A stretch of DNA of 54,947 bases from an uncultured Rhodospirillales bacterium (GTDB lineage: Bacteria > Pseudomonadota > Alphaproteobacteria > Reyranellales > Reyranellaceae): assembly GCA_945957125.1 (NCBI GenBank), contig CAMFJT010000007.1, positions 1-54,947 of the forward strand, in the 5' to 3' direction. The notes beneath the pieces are model-generated. The model saw only the letters and a list, made by a program, of their open reading frames with translations, was not told the DNA's origin and searched no databases. A program made the position numbers and the translations under genes. Positions 7,960 through 17,011 of the stretch are shown here, piece by piece. The stretch's first letter is position 1. Each line of letters begins with the position of its first letter.

Positions 7960-10900
7960 GACCGGCCTCCCAGCCGTTGCGGAGGTTGGATGTCGCTGGG
8001 TGTCGCGTCCGGATGAGGTCGCTCCAGCCAGTCGACGTTGCCGAGCTTGCGCACCACGACGAACTCGTCGCGGTTGGTGCCGATCGTGCCGTAGTAGTTG
8101 AAGCCGTACGATTGCTGGGCATAGCCGCCGATCATGTGGGTCGGCTTCAGGACCGCGCGCGTCACCGAGTTGTGGATGCCGCCGCGGTTGCCGGTCATCT
8201 CAGAGCCCGGCACGTTCACGATCTTCTCCTGCGCGTGATACATGAAGAGGGTACCCTCCTTCATGCGCTGCGAGACGACCGCCCGCGCGACCAGCGCGCC
8301 GTTGACGTTGTAGGCCTCCACCCAGTCGTTATCGACGATGCCGGCCTTCGCCGCGTCGACCTCGCTCAGCCACACGATCGGGCCGCCGCGTGACAGGGTG
8401 AGCATCATCAGGTTGTCGGTGTAGGTCGAATGGATGCCCCACTTCTGGTGCGGGGTGATGAAGTTCAGAACGACCTGCCGGTTGCCGTTGGGCTTGCGGT
8501 CGATCACCGGCCGCGTCGTGCGCAGGTCGACCGGCGGGCGGTAGACGCACAGCCCTTCGCCGAACGCCAGCATCCACTTGTGGTCCTGGTAGAGCTGCTG
8601 GCGGCCGGTCAGGGTGCGCCACGGGATCAGCTCGTGCACGTTGGTGTAGCCCGCGTTGTAGCAGACCTTCTCGCTCTCCAGCCCCGACCAGGTCGGCGCC
8701 GAGATGATCTTGCGCGGCTGGGAGACGACGTCGCGGAAGCGGATCTTCTCGTCTTCCTTGGGCAATGCGAGGTGGGCGTGCTCGCGGCCGGTCGCCTTCG
8801 ACAGCGCCTCCCATGACCGTACGGCCACCTCGCCGTTGGTCTCCGGCGCCAGCATCAGCAGCGTCTCGGCCGCGTCGATGTCGGTGTCGATCCGGGCCAG
8901 GCCCGCCGCCGGCCCGTCGGCGACGACGCCGTTCAGGCGCTTGAGCGCCTCGACCTCATGCGCGGTCTTCCAGGCGATCCCCTTCGTGCCGTTGCCGACC
9001 GTCTCCATGAGCGGCCCGAGCGACGTGAAGCGCGCGTAGGTGGCGGGGTAGTCGCGCTCGACGACGGTGACGGCCGGCATCGTGCGGCCGGGGATCGGCT
9101 CGACCTCGCCCTTCTTCCACTCCCTCACGTCGGTCGCCTGGGCCATCTCGCCGGGGCTGTCGTGCATGATCGGCGTCAGCACGACGTCCTTCTCGACGCC
9201 GAGCACTTCGGGCGCCACTCGCGAGAAGGCCTTGGCGATCGACTTGTAGATCTCCCAGTCGCTTCGCGCTTCCCATGCCGGATCCACCGCCGCCGTGAGG
9301 GGGTGGATGAAGGGATGCATGTCGGAGGTGTTGAGGTCGTTCTTCTCGTACCAGGTGGCGGTCGGCAGGACGATGTCGGAGTAGACGCAGGTGGTCGACA
9401 TGCGGAAGTCGAGTGTGACCAGCAGGTCGAGCTTTCCCTCGGGAGCGCGATCGTGCCACACGACCTCGGCCGGCTTGGCCCGGCCTTCCTCGCCGAGATC
9501 CTTGCCCATCACGCCGTGCGTCGTGCCGAGCAGATGCTTGAGGAAGTATTCGTGTCCCTTGCCCGAGGAGCCAAGCAGGTTCGAGCGCCAGACGAACATG
9601 TTGCGCGGCCAGTTGCGCGGATTGTCCGGATCCTCGCACGACATCCTGAGCTCGCCGCTCTTCAGCTTCTGCGCGACGTAGTCCTTCGGCTCCATGCCGG
9701 CCGCCGCGGCGTCGCGGGCGATCTCGAGCGGATTGCGCTCGAGCTGCGGCGCGGAAGGCAGCCATCCCATGCGCTCGGCGCGGACGTTGTAGTCGACGAT
9801 CGAGCCGCTCCAGTCGCCCTTCGGCGCGGTGGGAGAGACGATGTCGCCGACATCGATGGTCTCGTAGCGCCACTGGTCGGTGTGGGCGTAGAAGGCCGAG
9901 GTCGAGTTCTGCTGCCGCGGCGGGCGGGCCCAGTCGAGGCCGAAGGCGAGGGGGGCCCAGCCGGCCTGCGGCCTGAGCTTCTCCTGGCCGACATAGTGCG
10001 CCCAACCGCCGCCGGACTGGCCGATGCAGCCGCACATCGCCAGCATGTTGATCACGCCGCGATAGTTCATGTCCGCGTGGTACCAGTGGTTCATCGCCGC
10101 GCCGATGATCACCATCGATTTTCCGCCGGTCTTCTCGGCATTGGTCGCGAACTCGCGCGCGACCTGGACGATCTTGTCTCGCGCCACTCCGGTGATCTTC
10201 TCGGCCCAGGCCGGGGTGTAGGGAACGTCGTCGTCGAACGACGCGGCGACGTTGGGGCCGCCGCGGCCCGCGTCCACGCCGTAGTTCGCGACGAGCAGGT
10301 CGTAGACCGAGGCCACCATGGTCTCGCCGTCGGCGAGCTTCAGCTTCCGGACCGGGACCAGGCGCTTCAGCACGCCGTCATGGCAGGTCGACACGAAGTG
10401 CTCGTGCTCGATATTCCCGAAGTAGGGAAAGCCGACGGCGACGGCGTCATCGCATCCGTCGTCCAGCGACAGCCGCAGGACCGTCTCCTCGCCGGACGCT
10501 TCCTTCTCCTCGAGGTTCCACTTGCCTTGCTCGCCCCAGCGAAATCCGATCGAGCCGCGCGGCACCACGATCGAGCCGGTTCGTTCGTCGAATGCAACGG
10601 TCTTCCACTGCGGATTGTTGCTCTCGCCCAGCGAGGCGTCGAAGTCGGATGCACGCACGAACCGGTCGGGCACATACATGCCGTCGCGCTCGACGAGGCG
10701 CACCAGCATCGGCATGTCGGTGTAGCGCCGCAGGTAGTCGCGGAAGTAGGGCACCTGGCGGTCGACGTGATACTCTTTCAGGATCACGTGCCCCATCGCC
10801 ATGGCGAGAGCGGAATCCGTGCCCTGCTTCACCGACAGCCAGATATCGCCGAACTTCGACGCTTCCGAGTAATCGGGGCAGATCACGGCGCTCTTCAGGC

Positions 10901-11720
10901 CGCGATAGCGCGCTTCGGTGTAGAAGTGGGCGTCCGGCGTGCGCGTCTGGGGCACGTTCGAGCCCCACAGGATCACGAAGCCCGCATTGTACCAGTCGGC
11001 CGATTCCGGCACGTCGGTCTGCTCGCCCCAGGTTTGCGGCGAGGCCGGCGGAAGGTCGCAATACCAGTCGTAGAACGACATGCAGACCGCGCCGATCAGC
11101 GACAGGTAGCGCGAGCCCGCGGCGTAGGACACCATCGACATCGCCGGGATCGGGGAGAAGCCCAGGATACGGTCCGGTCCGTAGGTCTTCGCGGTGTAGG
11201 CGTTGGCTGCGGCGATCATCTCGGTCGCCTCGTCCCACCCGACGCGCACGAAGCCGCCATGGCCGCGCTTGCGGGTGTAGGCGGCCCGCTTTTGCGGGTC
11301 TTCGACGATCGACGCCCAGGCCGCGACCGGAGACAGCGTCGCGCGCGCCTCGCGCCACAGACGGAGCAGGCGGGAGCGGGCCAGCGGATACTTCACCCGA
11401 TTGCCCGAATAGAGGTACCAGCTATAGGACGCGCCGCGCGAGCAGCCACGCGGCTCGTGGTTGGGCAGGTCCGGCCGCGTGCGTGGATAGTCGGTCTGCT
11501 GGGTCTCCCAGGTGACGATGCCGCCCTTGACGTAGATCTTCCACGAGCAGGAGCCCGTGCAGTTCGCGCCGTGCGTGGAGCGCACGATCTTGTCGTGCTG
11601 CCAGCGCTTGCGATAGGCCTCCTCCCAGCCGCGATCCTCCCCGGTGGTGATGCCGTGCCCGCCGGCGAACGGCTCCTTGACCTTCGTGAAGAAGGTCAGG
11701 CGATCGAGAAAACGACTCAT
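7956..11720 (-). CDS. narG: Respiratory nitrate reductase alpha subunit (Mo-bisMGD)
   Basis: 1,254 residues from the ATG at 11720 (M-S-R-F-L-D-R-L, matching the usual N-terminus); an ATG five codons earlier is less likely. NarG reduces cytoplasmic nitrate to nitrite at a bis-molybdopterin guanine dinucleotide centre. H50, C54, C58 and C93 form the FS0 cluster site, and D222 in the Y-C-D-L-P-P motif sits where the molybdenum-coordinating aspartate lies in E. coli. The N-terminal segment used by NarJ is present and there is no Tat signal, so this is the cytoplasm-facing membrane type, not Nap. No frameshift or missing key residue seen. Confidence 0.99.
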   Translation of the reverse strand: MSRFLDRLTFFTKVKEPFAGGHGITTGEDRGWEEAYRKRWQHDKIVRSTHGANCTGSCSWKIYVKGGIVTWETQQTDYPRTRPDLPNHEPRGCSRGASYSWYLYSGNRVKYPLARSRLLRLWREARATLSPVAAWASIVEDPQKRAAYTRKRGHGGFVRVGWDEATEMIAAANAYTAKTYGPDRILGFSPIPAMSMVSYAAGSRYLSLIGAVCMSFYDWYCDLPPASPQTWGEQTDVPESADWYNAGFVILWGSNVPQTRTPDAHFYTEARYRGLKSAVICPDYSEASKFGDIWLSVKQGTDSALAMAMGHVILKEYHVDRQVPYFRDYLRRYTDMPMLVRLVERDGMYVPDRFVRASDFDASLGESNNPQWKTVAFDERTGSIVVPRGSIGFRWGEQGKWNLEEKEASGEETVLRLSLDDGCDDAVAVGFPYFGNIEHEHFVSTCHDGVLKRLVPVRKLKLADGETMVASVYDLLVANYGVDAGRGGPNVAASFDDDVPYTPAWAEKITGVARDKIVQVAREFATNAEKTGGKSMVIIGAAMNHWYHADMNYRGVINMLAMCGCIGQSGGGWAHYVGQEKLRPQAGWAPLAFGLDWARPPRQQNSTSAFYAHTDQWRYETIDVGDIVSPTAPKGDWSGSIVDYNVRAERMGWLPSAPQLERNPLEIARDAAAAGMEPKDYVAQKLKSGELRMSCEDPDNPRNWPRNMFVWRSNLLGSSGKGHEYFLKHLLGTTHGVMGKDLGEEGRAKPAEVVWHDRAPEGKLDLLVTLDFRMSTTCVYSDIVLPTATWYEKNDLNTSDMHPFIHPLTAAVDPAWEARSDWEIYKSIAKAFSRVAPEVLGVEKDVVLTPIMHDSPGEMAQATDVREWKKGEVEPIPGRTMPAVTVVERDYPATYARFTSLGPLMETVGNGTKGIAWKTAHEVEALKRLNGVVADGPAAGLARIDTDIDAAETLLMLAPETNGEVAVRSWEALSKATGREHAHLALPKEDEKIRFRDVVSQPRKIISAPTWSGLESEKVCYNAGYTNVHELIPWRTLTGRQQLYQDHKWMLAFGEGLCVYRPPVDLRTTRPVIDRKPNGNRQVVLNFITPHQKWGIHSTYTDNLMMLTLSRGGPIVWLSEVDAAKAGIVDNDWVEAYNVNGALVARAVVSQRMKEGTLFMYHAQEKIVNVPGSEMTGNRGGIHNSVTRAVLKPTHMIGGYAQQSYGFNYYGTIGTNRDEFVVVRKLGNVDWLERPHPDATPSDIQPPQRLGGRS

Positions 11721-11735
11721 GGATTGGCTCCGCAA

Positions 11736-14477
11736 TCAGGCTGGCTGGGCGGCGGGCGTGCTGCCCCTGCCGCGTTCGATGTCGTGCAGCACACCGCCTC
11801 GCCGCGTGTAGACGAACCACGTGATGGCGATGCAGGTGAGGTAGAAGGCGAGGAAGCCGTAGAGCGCAGCCGCCGCGCTGCCGGTCATGGCAAGCGACGA
11901 GCCGAAGCTCCTCGGGATGAAGAAGGCGCCGAAGGCGGCGATCGCCGAGGTGAAGCCGATGATCGCCGCCGATTCCCGCTCGGCCTCGAGGCGGCGCGCC
12001 TCGGGTGTCGCGTCGGGCATCAGCCGATCCATGTCCTTGCGCATGATCGCCGGGATCATCTGGAACGTGGAGGCGTTGCCGACGCCGCTGGCGAAGAAGA
12101 GCAGCAGGAACATGGCGAAGAAGCCCGGGAAGCTGCCTTCGTTCAGGAAGTGCAGGACCCCGACGGTGCAGAGCGCCATGACCACGAACACCCAGAAGGT
12201 GACGCGGCCGCCGCCCCAGCGGTCGGCCACCCAGCCGGTGAGCGACCGCGACAGCGCACCGACCAGCGGGCCGAGGAAGGCGTACTTGAGCGCGACGATG
12301 TCCGGGAACTGCGTCCGGGTAAGCAGCGGGAATGCCGCCGAGTAGCCGATGAAGGACCCGAAGGTGCCGGTGTAGAGCCAGCACATGATCCAGTTGTGCC
12401 GGCGCTGGAAGATCACCGATTGCTCGGTGAAGGAGGCTTTGGCGGCGGCGATGTCGTTCATGCCGAACCACGCCGCGAAGGCCGAGGCGGCAATGAACGG
12501 CACCCAGATGAAGCCGGCGTTCTGCAGCCACATCTGCGACTCGCCCCACGGCTCGCGGGCCAGCTTCGGCTCACCGCCCAGCCAGCCGAACACGCCGGCG
12601 GTGACGGCGATCGGCACGACGAACTGCACGACGCTGACGCCGAGATTGCCGAGCCCGGCATTGAGCGCGAGCGCATTGCCCTTCTCAGTCTTGGGGAAGA
12701 AGAACGAGATGTTCGACATCGACGAGGCGAAGTTGCCGCCTCCGAAGCCGCAGAGCAGCGCCAGCCCGAGGAAAACCCAGTACGGCGTCGCCGGGTTCTG
12801 CACGGCGTAGCCGATGCCGACCGCCGGCAGCATCAGCGACCAGGTGGCGAGCGTGGTCCACAGCCGTCCGCCGAAGATCGGCACGACGAAGGAATAGAAG
12901 ATGCGCAAGGTAGCGCCCGACACGCCGGGCAGCGCGGCCAGCCAGAAGAGCTGGTCGGTCGAGAAGGGGAAGCCGATCGCCGGCAGCTTGGCGACGACCA
13001 CCGACCAGACCATCCAGATTGCGAAGCTGAGCAGCAGCGCGGGGATCGAGATCGCCAGGTTGCGGTTGGCGATGCGGCGCCCGGTCTCTGCCCAGAAGGT
13101 CTTGTCCTCCGGCCGCCAGTCGTCGAGCGTCTTGGCCGACAGCTTGCCGACATGCTCAGGGCGATGGATCTCCTGCATTTCCGGCAGCTCGGGCAGCCGG
13201 TCGAGCGCCTCGCCGACGGCCTGGCGCTCCATCGAGCGTATGGCGAAGTGCATCCAGGCCAGCGAGGCCGCGGCGACGACGAACAGCAGCATGAAGCAGC
13301 TCGTCCATATGCCGGTGAGGTCGTTCATGACGCCGAAGGCAATCGGCAGCACGAAGCCGCCCAGCCCGCCGACCAGGCCGACGACACCGCCCACGGCGCC
13401 GACATGCTGCGGATAGTAGACGGGGATGTGCTTGTAGACCGCCGCCTTGCCCAGGCTCATGAAGAAGCCGAGCACGAAGATCGCCACGGTGAAGGGCACC
13501 AGACCCATCTCCAGCGTGAAGGCGAGCGGCCCCTGGATGCCTTTGACGATGTACTGCGTCGGCGGATAGGCGAGCACGAAGCAGGCCACGACGGACACGC
13601 CGAACGTCCAGTACATCACGCGGCGCGCGCCGTGCCGGTCCGACAGCACGCCGCCATAGATGCGGAACAGGCTGGCCGGCACGGAATAGGCTGCCGCGAT
13701 GATGCCGGCGGTGGTGATCGACAGCCCATAGACGCCGATCAGGTAGCGCGGCAGCCACAGCGCCAGCGCGACGTATCCGCCGAAGACGAAGAAGTAGTAG
13801 AGCGCGAAGCGCCAGACCTGCAGGTTGCGCAGCGGCAACAGCATTGCGGACATCGGCTCGGGCTTCGCACCGCTCTTCCGTCGCGCAGCAAGCTGCGGAT
13901 CGTCCTTCGTCGTGACCCAGAACACGACCGCCATGACGAGCAGTGCCGCCGCCCAGACATTGGCCACGGTCTTCCAGCCATAGGCGACCATGATGAAGGG
14001 CGCGACGAACTTGGTGACCGACGCGCCGACATTGCCGGCGCCGAAGATGCCGAGCGCGGTGCCCTGCATCCCCTTGTCGTACCAGCGCGAGACATAGACC
14101 ACGCCGACCGCGAAGGAGCCGCCGGCGATCCCGACCCCGAGGGCCGCGAGCAGGAAGGTCGGATAATCGTAGGCGAAGGTGAGCAGCCAGGTCGCGACGG
14201 CAGCGGAGAGCATCACGATCGCGAACATCACCCTGCCGCCGTACTGGTCGGTCCAGACGCCCAGGAGGAGGCGGATCAGCGAGCCGGTCAGGATCGGCGT
14301 GCCGACGAGGAGGCCGAACTGGGTATCGCTCAGCCCCAGCTCCTTCTTTATCTGCACGCCGATGATCGAGAAGATCGTCCAGACGGCAAAGCAGATGGTG
14401 AAGGCCAGGGTGCTCATGCCGAGCGCGGCCGCCCGGCCTTCCGGTACCGAGCCACTCGCTGGATTCCGATTCGCCAT
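11736..14477 (-). CDS. narK: Fused nitrate/nitrite transporter NarK1-NarK2
   Basis: 913 residues, twice the length of a single NarK, with two complete 12-helix MFS halves joined by a hydrophilic linker around residues 430-465. The N-terminal half has G-I-A-G-G-S-F-A-V-G and F-G-A-G-N-V-G, as in NarK1-type (probably proton/nitrate symport). The C-terminal half has G-G-G-N-F-A-S-S-M and N-A-G-L-G-N-L-G, the nitrate signatures of NarK2-type nitrate/nitrite exchangers. The same fusion order is known from Paracoccus. ATG at 14477 was chosen because it follows GGGAGCGGG and precedes the first helix by about 20 residues; upstream in-frame codons run through the promoter. First gene of the nar operon, 15 bases from narG. 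Confidence 0.96.
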   Translation of the reverse strand: MANRNPASGSVPEGRAAALGMSTLAFTICFAVWTIFSIIGVQIKKELGLSDTQFGLLVGTPILTGSLIRLLLGVWTDQYGGRVMFAIVMLSAAVATWLLTFAYDYPTFLLAALGVGIAGGSFAVGVVYVSRWYDKGMQGTALGIFGAGNVGASVTKFVAPFIMVAYGWKTVANVWAAALLVMAVVFWVTTKDDPQLAARRKSGAKPEPMSAMLLPLRNLQVWRFALYYFFVFGGYVALALWLPRYLIGVYGLSITTAGIIAAAYSVPASLFRIYGGVLSDRHGARRVMYWTFGVSVVACFVLAYPPTQYIVKGIQGPLAFTLEMGLVPFTVAIFVLGFFMSLGKAAVYKHIPVYYPQHVGAVGGVVGLVGGLGGFVLPIAFGVMNDLTGIWTSCFMLLFVVAAASLAWMHFAIRSMERQAVGEALDRLPELPEMQEIHRPEHVGKLSAKTLDDWRPEDKTFWAETGRRIANRNLAISIPALLLSFAIWMVWSVVVAKLPAIGFPFSTDQLFWLAALPGVSGATLRIFYSFVVPIFGGRLWTTLATWSLMLPAVGIGYAVQNPATPYWVFLGLALLCGFGGGNFASSMSNISFFFPKTEKGNALALNAGLGNLGVSVVQFVVPIAVTAGVFGWLGGEPKLAREPWGESQMWLQNAGFIWVPFIAASAFAAWFGMNDIAAAKASFTEQSVIFQRRHNWIMCWLYTGTFGSFIGYSAAFPLLTRTQFPDIVALKYAFLGPLVGALSRSLTGWVADRWGGGRVTFWVFVVMALCTVGVLHFLNEGSFPGFFAMFLLLFFASGVGNASTFQMIPAIMRKDMDRLMPDATPEARRLEAERESAAIIGFTSAIAAFGAFFIPRSFGSSLAMTGSAAAALYGFLAFYLTCIAITWFVYTRRGGVLHDIERGRGSTPAAQPA

Positions 14478-14531
14478 CGTCCCGCTCCCGTGTCGTCGCC
14501 GCGACAATCCGGGGGCCGCCTTCAACGCCGC

Positions 14532-14545
14532 TTGATATGGATCAA
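14532..14545. promoter_or_regulatory. FNR/DNR-type box upstream of narK
   Basis: A perfect TTGAT-N4-ATCAA palindrome, the consensus shared by Fnr, Anr, Dnr and FixK regulators. Its centre is 61 bases before the narK ATG; if the box acts at the usual -41.5 position, transcription would begin near 14497, leaving a short leader with a GGGAG ribosome site. It lies in the narK-regulator intergenic region and is the only perfect copy I found in the window. Confidence 0.85.
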
Positions 14546-14649
14546 CGCGGTCATGCAGAAGCGGTGCGTTTTGTGGATTCGTTATCCTAGGTGAACGGTC
14601 GCCCTTATCATTTGGTAACGACGCCGCCGTCGCCGGAGATCGACCGACG

Positions 14650-15348
14650 ATGCGCCCCTCCGATTTGCCGCTCATTCGACGCTCGAGGCTGTTCGGGCAG
14701 CTGGAAGAGCCCGTGCTGGCGGCGATGCTGGCCGACTGCTTCGTGCAGGCGTTGCCCAAAGGCACGGTTTCCTGCCGGCAGAACGAGAAGCCCGAGTTCC
14801 TTCACGTCGTGCTGTCCGGCGGGGTCGGGCTGTTTGCCGAGGGCGCCCGCGAAGAGACATTGATCGAGTTCTTCGGACCGGGGGATGTCTTCATCCTGCC
14901 CGCCGTCATGCTCGACGCCCCCTATCTGATGACCGGACGGCTACTCGAGGAAAGCCGGATCCTGTTCTGGCCGGCGGCCACCTTTCGCGCCCAGGCCCGG
15001 GCGAATGGGGCACTGGCCTTCGGGTGCACTCTGGTGCTGTCGAGCTACTGGCGCTTGCTGATCGGCCAGATCAAGGATCTCAAGCTTCTCTCGGCGATCG
15101 AACGGCTGTCCGCGCTGCTGCTGGCGCTCGCGCCGCGGCAGGCCGGGCCGGTCACGGTGACCCTGCCGGGAGGCCGCCGCCTGCTGGCGGCGCGGCTCGG
15201 TGTAACACCGCAGAGCCTGTCGCGCGCCTTCGCCGCCTTGCGGCCGCTCGGCGTCAGCGGCAGCAGCCGGACCGTCGCCATCGCCGATCCGGGACGCCTG
15301 CGCGAGATCTCCGGAGCCGCGCTTACCCCTCGTGTGGAGAGCCGGTGA
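14650..15348 (+). CDS. Crp/Fnr-family regulator of nitrate respiration (NarR/Dnr-like)
   Basis: 232 residues: a cyclic-nucleotide-type beta-roll (about 15-120), a long dimer helix (about 125-160) and a C-terminal winged helix (about 165-220) with L-G-V-T-P-Q-S-L-S-R-A as recognition helix. It lacks the N-terminal cysteine cluster of Fnr, so it does not sense oxygen through 4Fe-4S; the DNR/NNR/NarR branch instead responds to nitric oxide or nitrite/nitrate. Divergent from narK with the FNR-type box between them, it is the likely activator of the nar operon. A GGAG ribosome site precedes the ATG. Confidence 0.88.
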   Translation: MRPSDLPLIRRSRLFGQLEEPVLAAMLADCFVQALPKGTVSCRQNEKPEFLHVVLSGGVGLFAEGAREETLIEFFGPGDVFILPAVMLDAPYLMTGRLLEESRILFWPAATFRAQARANGALAFGCTLVLSSYWRLLIGQIKDLKLLSAIERLSALLLALAPRQAGPVTVTLPGGRRLLAARLGVTPQSLSRAFAALRPLGVSGSSRTVAIADPGRLREISGAALTPRVESR

Positions 15349-15363
15349 ATCTACCCGTAGCGC

Positions 15364-15441
15364 CGGGAGCGCGGCTCTCCAGTGCCGCTCATGGAGTGGA
15401 GCAATCCGAAGGAAGAGCGGCTCTGGAGGGCCGCGCTCCCA
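15364..15441. repeat. Dispersed CTCCAG-core inverted repeat, copy 1
   Basis: Arms 15364-15389 and 15415-15441 are imperfect inverted copies (two mismatches) of the unit GGGAGCGCGGCTCTCCAG plus a GCCGCTC end, separated by about 25 bases. It lies between convergent genes (the Fnr-type regulator and the lipoprotein gene) and could act as a bidirectional terminator or a REP-like element. The same unit recurs as a perfect inverted repeat at 23192-23274. Confidence 0.85.
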
Positions 15442-15474
15442 GCCGCCTGACGTCAATCTGCTTCGTCGCCGACC

Positions 15475-15963
15475 CTAGCGCCCCGGCATGCGCTCGACCC
15501 AGAAGGCAAGCTGGCTCTGGAAGTCGGCCTCGGCGAAGGCGGCGTCGGCGATGACGGTCGGCTTGCCGTTGCGGGCGTAGCGGACCGAACTCAGCCGCTT
15601 GAGGGTGCGATCGCAGCTGTGGAAGATGAACACGTCGTTCTTCAGGCGGTGCAGCACGAACTCGTAGACCTTGCGGATGCTGACCAGGGCGATGACGTAG
15701 CGGCCGTCGGGGCCGTCCTCGCCGAGCAACTTGACGGGGATGTCGCGCCCTTCGTTGGTGATGCCCATCAGGGTCAGTGCATCGGGCGCCATCATGCGCT
15801 CGCCGCCGGTGTTGTAGAGCCAGCGCACCATGCGGTCGCCGCGCGACTGCACCTTGGGTGGGCTGCCGCCGAACAGGTTGGGGAAGGCCCGGGAATCGCA
15901 GGCGCCGAGCGGCAGGACGAGGGCGGCGCCGAGCAGCGCGCGCCGCGGAAGGCCATGCTGCAT
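15475..15963 (-). CDS. Small lipoprotein of unknown function
   Basis: 162 residues. The N-terminus has R-R, a hydrophobic run and a lipobox L-G-A-C with the cysteine at residue 22, so it is probably exported and lipid-anchored. No named domain recognised in the mature part, which contains a Y-V-I-A-L-V-S-I-R-K segment and an F-H-S-C-D motif. The start is only five bases after the hisI stop, implying co-translation with hisI, which is an unexpected partner. Real gene likely; function unknown. Confidence 0.7.
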   Translation of the reverse strand: MQHGLPRRALLGAALVLPLGACDSRAFPNLFGGSPPKVQSRGDRMVRWLYNTGGERMMAPDALTLMGITNEGRDIPVKLLGEDGPDGRYVIALVSIRKVYEFVLHRLKNDVFIFHSCDRTLKRLSSVRYARNGKPTVIADAAFAEADFQSQLAFWVERMPGR

Positions 15964-15968
15964 CACGC

Positions 15969-16388
15969 CTAATCCTTTCCGAGGCTCGCCATGTCGATCT
16001 CGACCGGTGCGATCTCTTCCAGCACGCCGCCGCGGATCGCGCGGAAGAAGCAGTTGTGCCGCCCGGTATGGCAGGCCACGCCGGTCTGCTCGACCAGCGC
16101 CAGCAGCGTGTCGCCGTCGCAATCGACGCGCAGCTCGACCAGCTCCTGGATGTGGCCCGACGTGTCGCCCTTGCGCCACGGCGCGCGGCGCGATCGCGAC
16201 CAGTAGCAGACCCGGCCGGTGCGCATCGTCTCGGCCACCGCGTCGCGGTCCATCCACGCCATCATCAGCACCTCGCCGCTGCCGTGCTGCTGGGCGATCG
16301 CGGGGACCAGCCCCTGGCCGTCGAAGCGGACGGCCGCGAGCATGGCGTCGATGGCGGCCTGAGGATAGGTGGTGGGCGTGCGGGACAT
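15969..16388 (-). CDS. hisI: Phosphoribosyl-AMP cyclohydrolase
   Basis: 139 residues, the usual size of the monofunctional enzyme without the HisE domain. It opens the purine ring of phosphoribosyl-AMP in histidine synthesis. The D-C-D-G-D motif at residues 89-93 binds magnesium and C90, C106 and C113 form the zinc site; the S-R-S-R-R...K-G-D-T-S-G motif precedes them. No other his gene is nearby, so the pathway is dispersed. Divergent from zur. Confidence 0.96.
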   Translation of the reverse strand: MSRTPTTYPQAAIDAMLAAVRFDGQGLVPAIAQQHGSGEVLMMAWMDRDAVAETMRTGRVCYWSRSRRAPWRKGDTSGHIQELVELRVDCDGDTLLALVEQTGVACHTGRHNCFFRAIRGGVLEEIAPVEIDMASLGKD

Positions 16389-16394
16389 GCTGCC

Positions 16395-16424
16395 TTGGCC
16401 TGTCGAGGGAAGGGGGCGTATAAT
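16395..16424 (+). promoter_or_regulatory. Sigma-70-like promoter for the Fur-family regulator gene
   Basis: TTGGCC at 16395-16400 and a perfect TATAAT at 16419-16424, spaced by 18 bases, end 15 bases before the chosen ATG at 16439. No clear zinc box was recognised. Confidence 0.5.
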
Positions 16425-16438
16425 CGCGGCCTTCTCGC

Positions 16439-16969
16439 TTGGCAAATCGGGACCCCGTGAAGACGCCGGCAAAGACCGCTCCGCACAGCCCCCCTGCGCA
16501 CGGGCAAGCGCCACGAGGGCACAACCACGAGCATTGCATCGAGGACGCCGTTGCGGCGGCTGACCGGCTGTGCGCCGAAAAGGGCCTGCGCTTCACGCCG
16601 CTGCGCCGCCGCGTGCTCGAGCTCGTCTGGTCGAGTCACAAGCCCGTGGGCGCCTATGCGCTGCTCGACCAGCTGCGCGACGAGGAGCTCGGCTCGGCGC
16701 CGCCGACCGTCTATCGCGCGCTCGATTTCCTGATCGAGAACGGCCTGATCCATCGCATCGAGCGCATGAATGCCTTCGTCGGCTGCAACCATCCCGGCGA
16801 GTCGCATCGCGGCTTCTTCCTGATCTGCACCGAGTGCGGCAACGCCGAGGAGCTGGAGAGCGCCGGCGTCGCCGAATCGATCGCCGCCTCCGCCAGCCGC
16901 CGCGGCTTCACCGCCCGCGACATGACGCTGGAGGTGACGGGCACCTGCGCGGATTGCCTGAAGGCTTGA
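16439..16969 (+). CDS. zur: Fur-family regulator, probable zinc uptake regulator
   Basis: 176 residues. An N-terminal tail rich in His and Pro (about 1-33, including H-G and H-N-H-E-H-C) precedes a Fur winged helix (about 40-105, with P-P-T-V-Y-R-A-L) and a dimer domain. Structural zinc cysteines are C130/C133 and C170/C173. The P-P-T-V-Y-R-A-L-D-F-L and G-C-N-H-P-G-E-S-H-R motifs favour Zur over Fur. Zur represses zinc uptake genes, but no znuABC is in the window. Alternative: another Fur-family metal or peroxide sensor. Confidence 0.85.
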   Translation: MANRDPVKTPAKTAPHSPPAHGQAPRGHNHEHCIEDAVAAADRLCAEKGLRFTPLRRRVLELVWSSHKPVGAYALLDQLRDEELGSAPPTVYRALDFLIENGLIHRIERMNAFVGCNHPGESHRGFFLICTECGNAEELESAGVAESIAASASRRGFTARDMTLEVTGTCADCLKA

Positions 16970-16970
16970 T

Positions 16971-17006
16971 CATCGGAGCGCGCCCCTGGAGTGGCGCGCT
17001 CCGATG
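16971..17006. repeat. Dispersed hairpin repeat, copy 3 (convergent terminator position)
   Basis: Perfect 14-base arms (16971-16984 and 16993-17006, CATCGGAGCGCGCC and its complement) enclose CCTGGAGT. It begins one base after the zur stop and ends five bases before the metC-like stop, exactly between convergent genes. The inner CTGGAGTGGCGC is shared with the copies at 29404 and 54842. Probably a bidirectional terminator belonging to the repeat family. Confidence 0.85.
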
Positions 17007-17011
17007 AGTAG

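Noticed and set aside
8958..14594. An open frame of 1,878 codons on the plus strand opposite narG and narK
   Set aside because: It is antisense to strongly conserved nar genes, its product is Arg/Asp/Gly/His-rich with no domain pattern, and high GC keeps stop codons rare in that frame.
14580..14640. TTATCATTTGGTAAC as a second regulatory box before the Fnr-type regulator
   Set aside because: It is not a good palindrome and does not match the FNR consensus.
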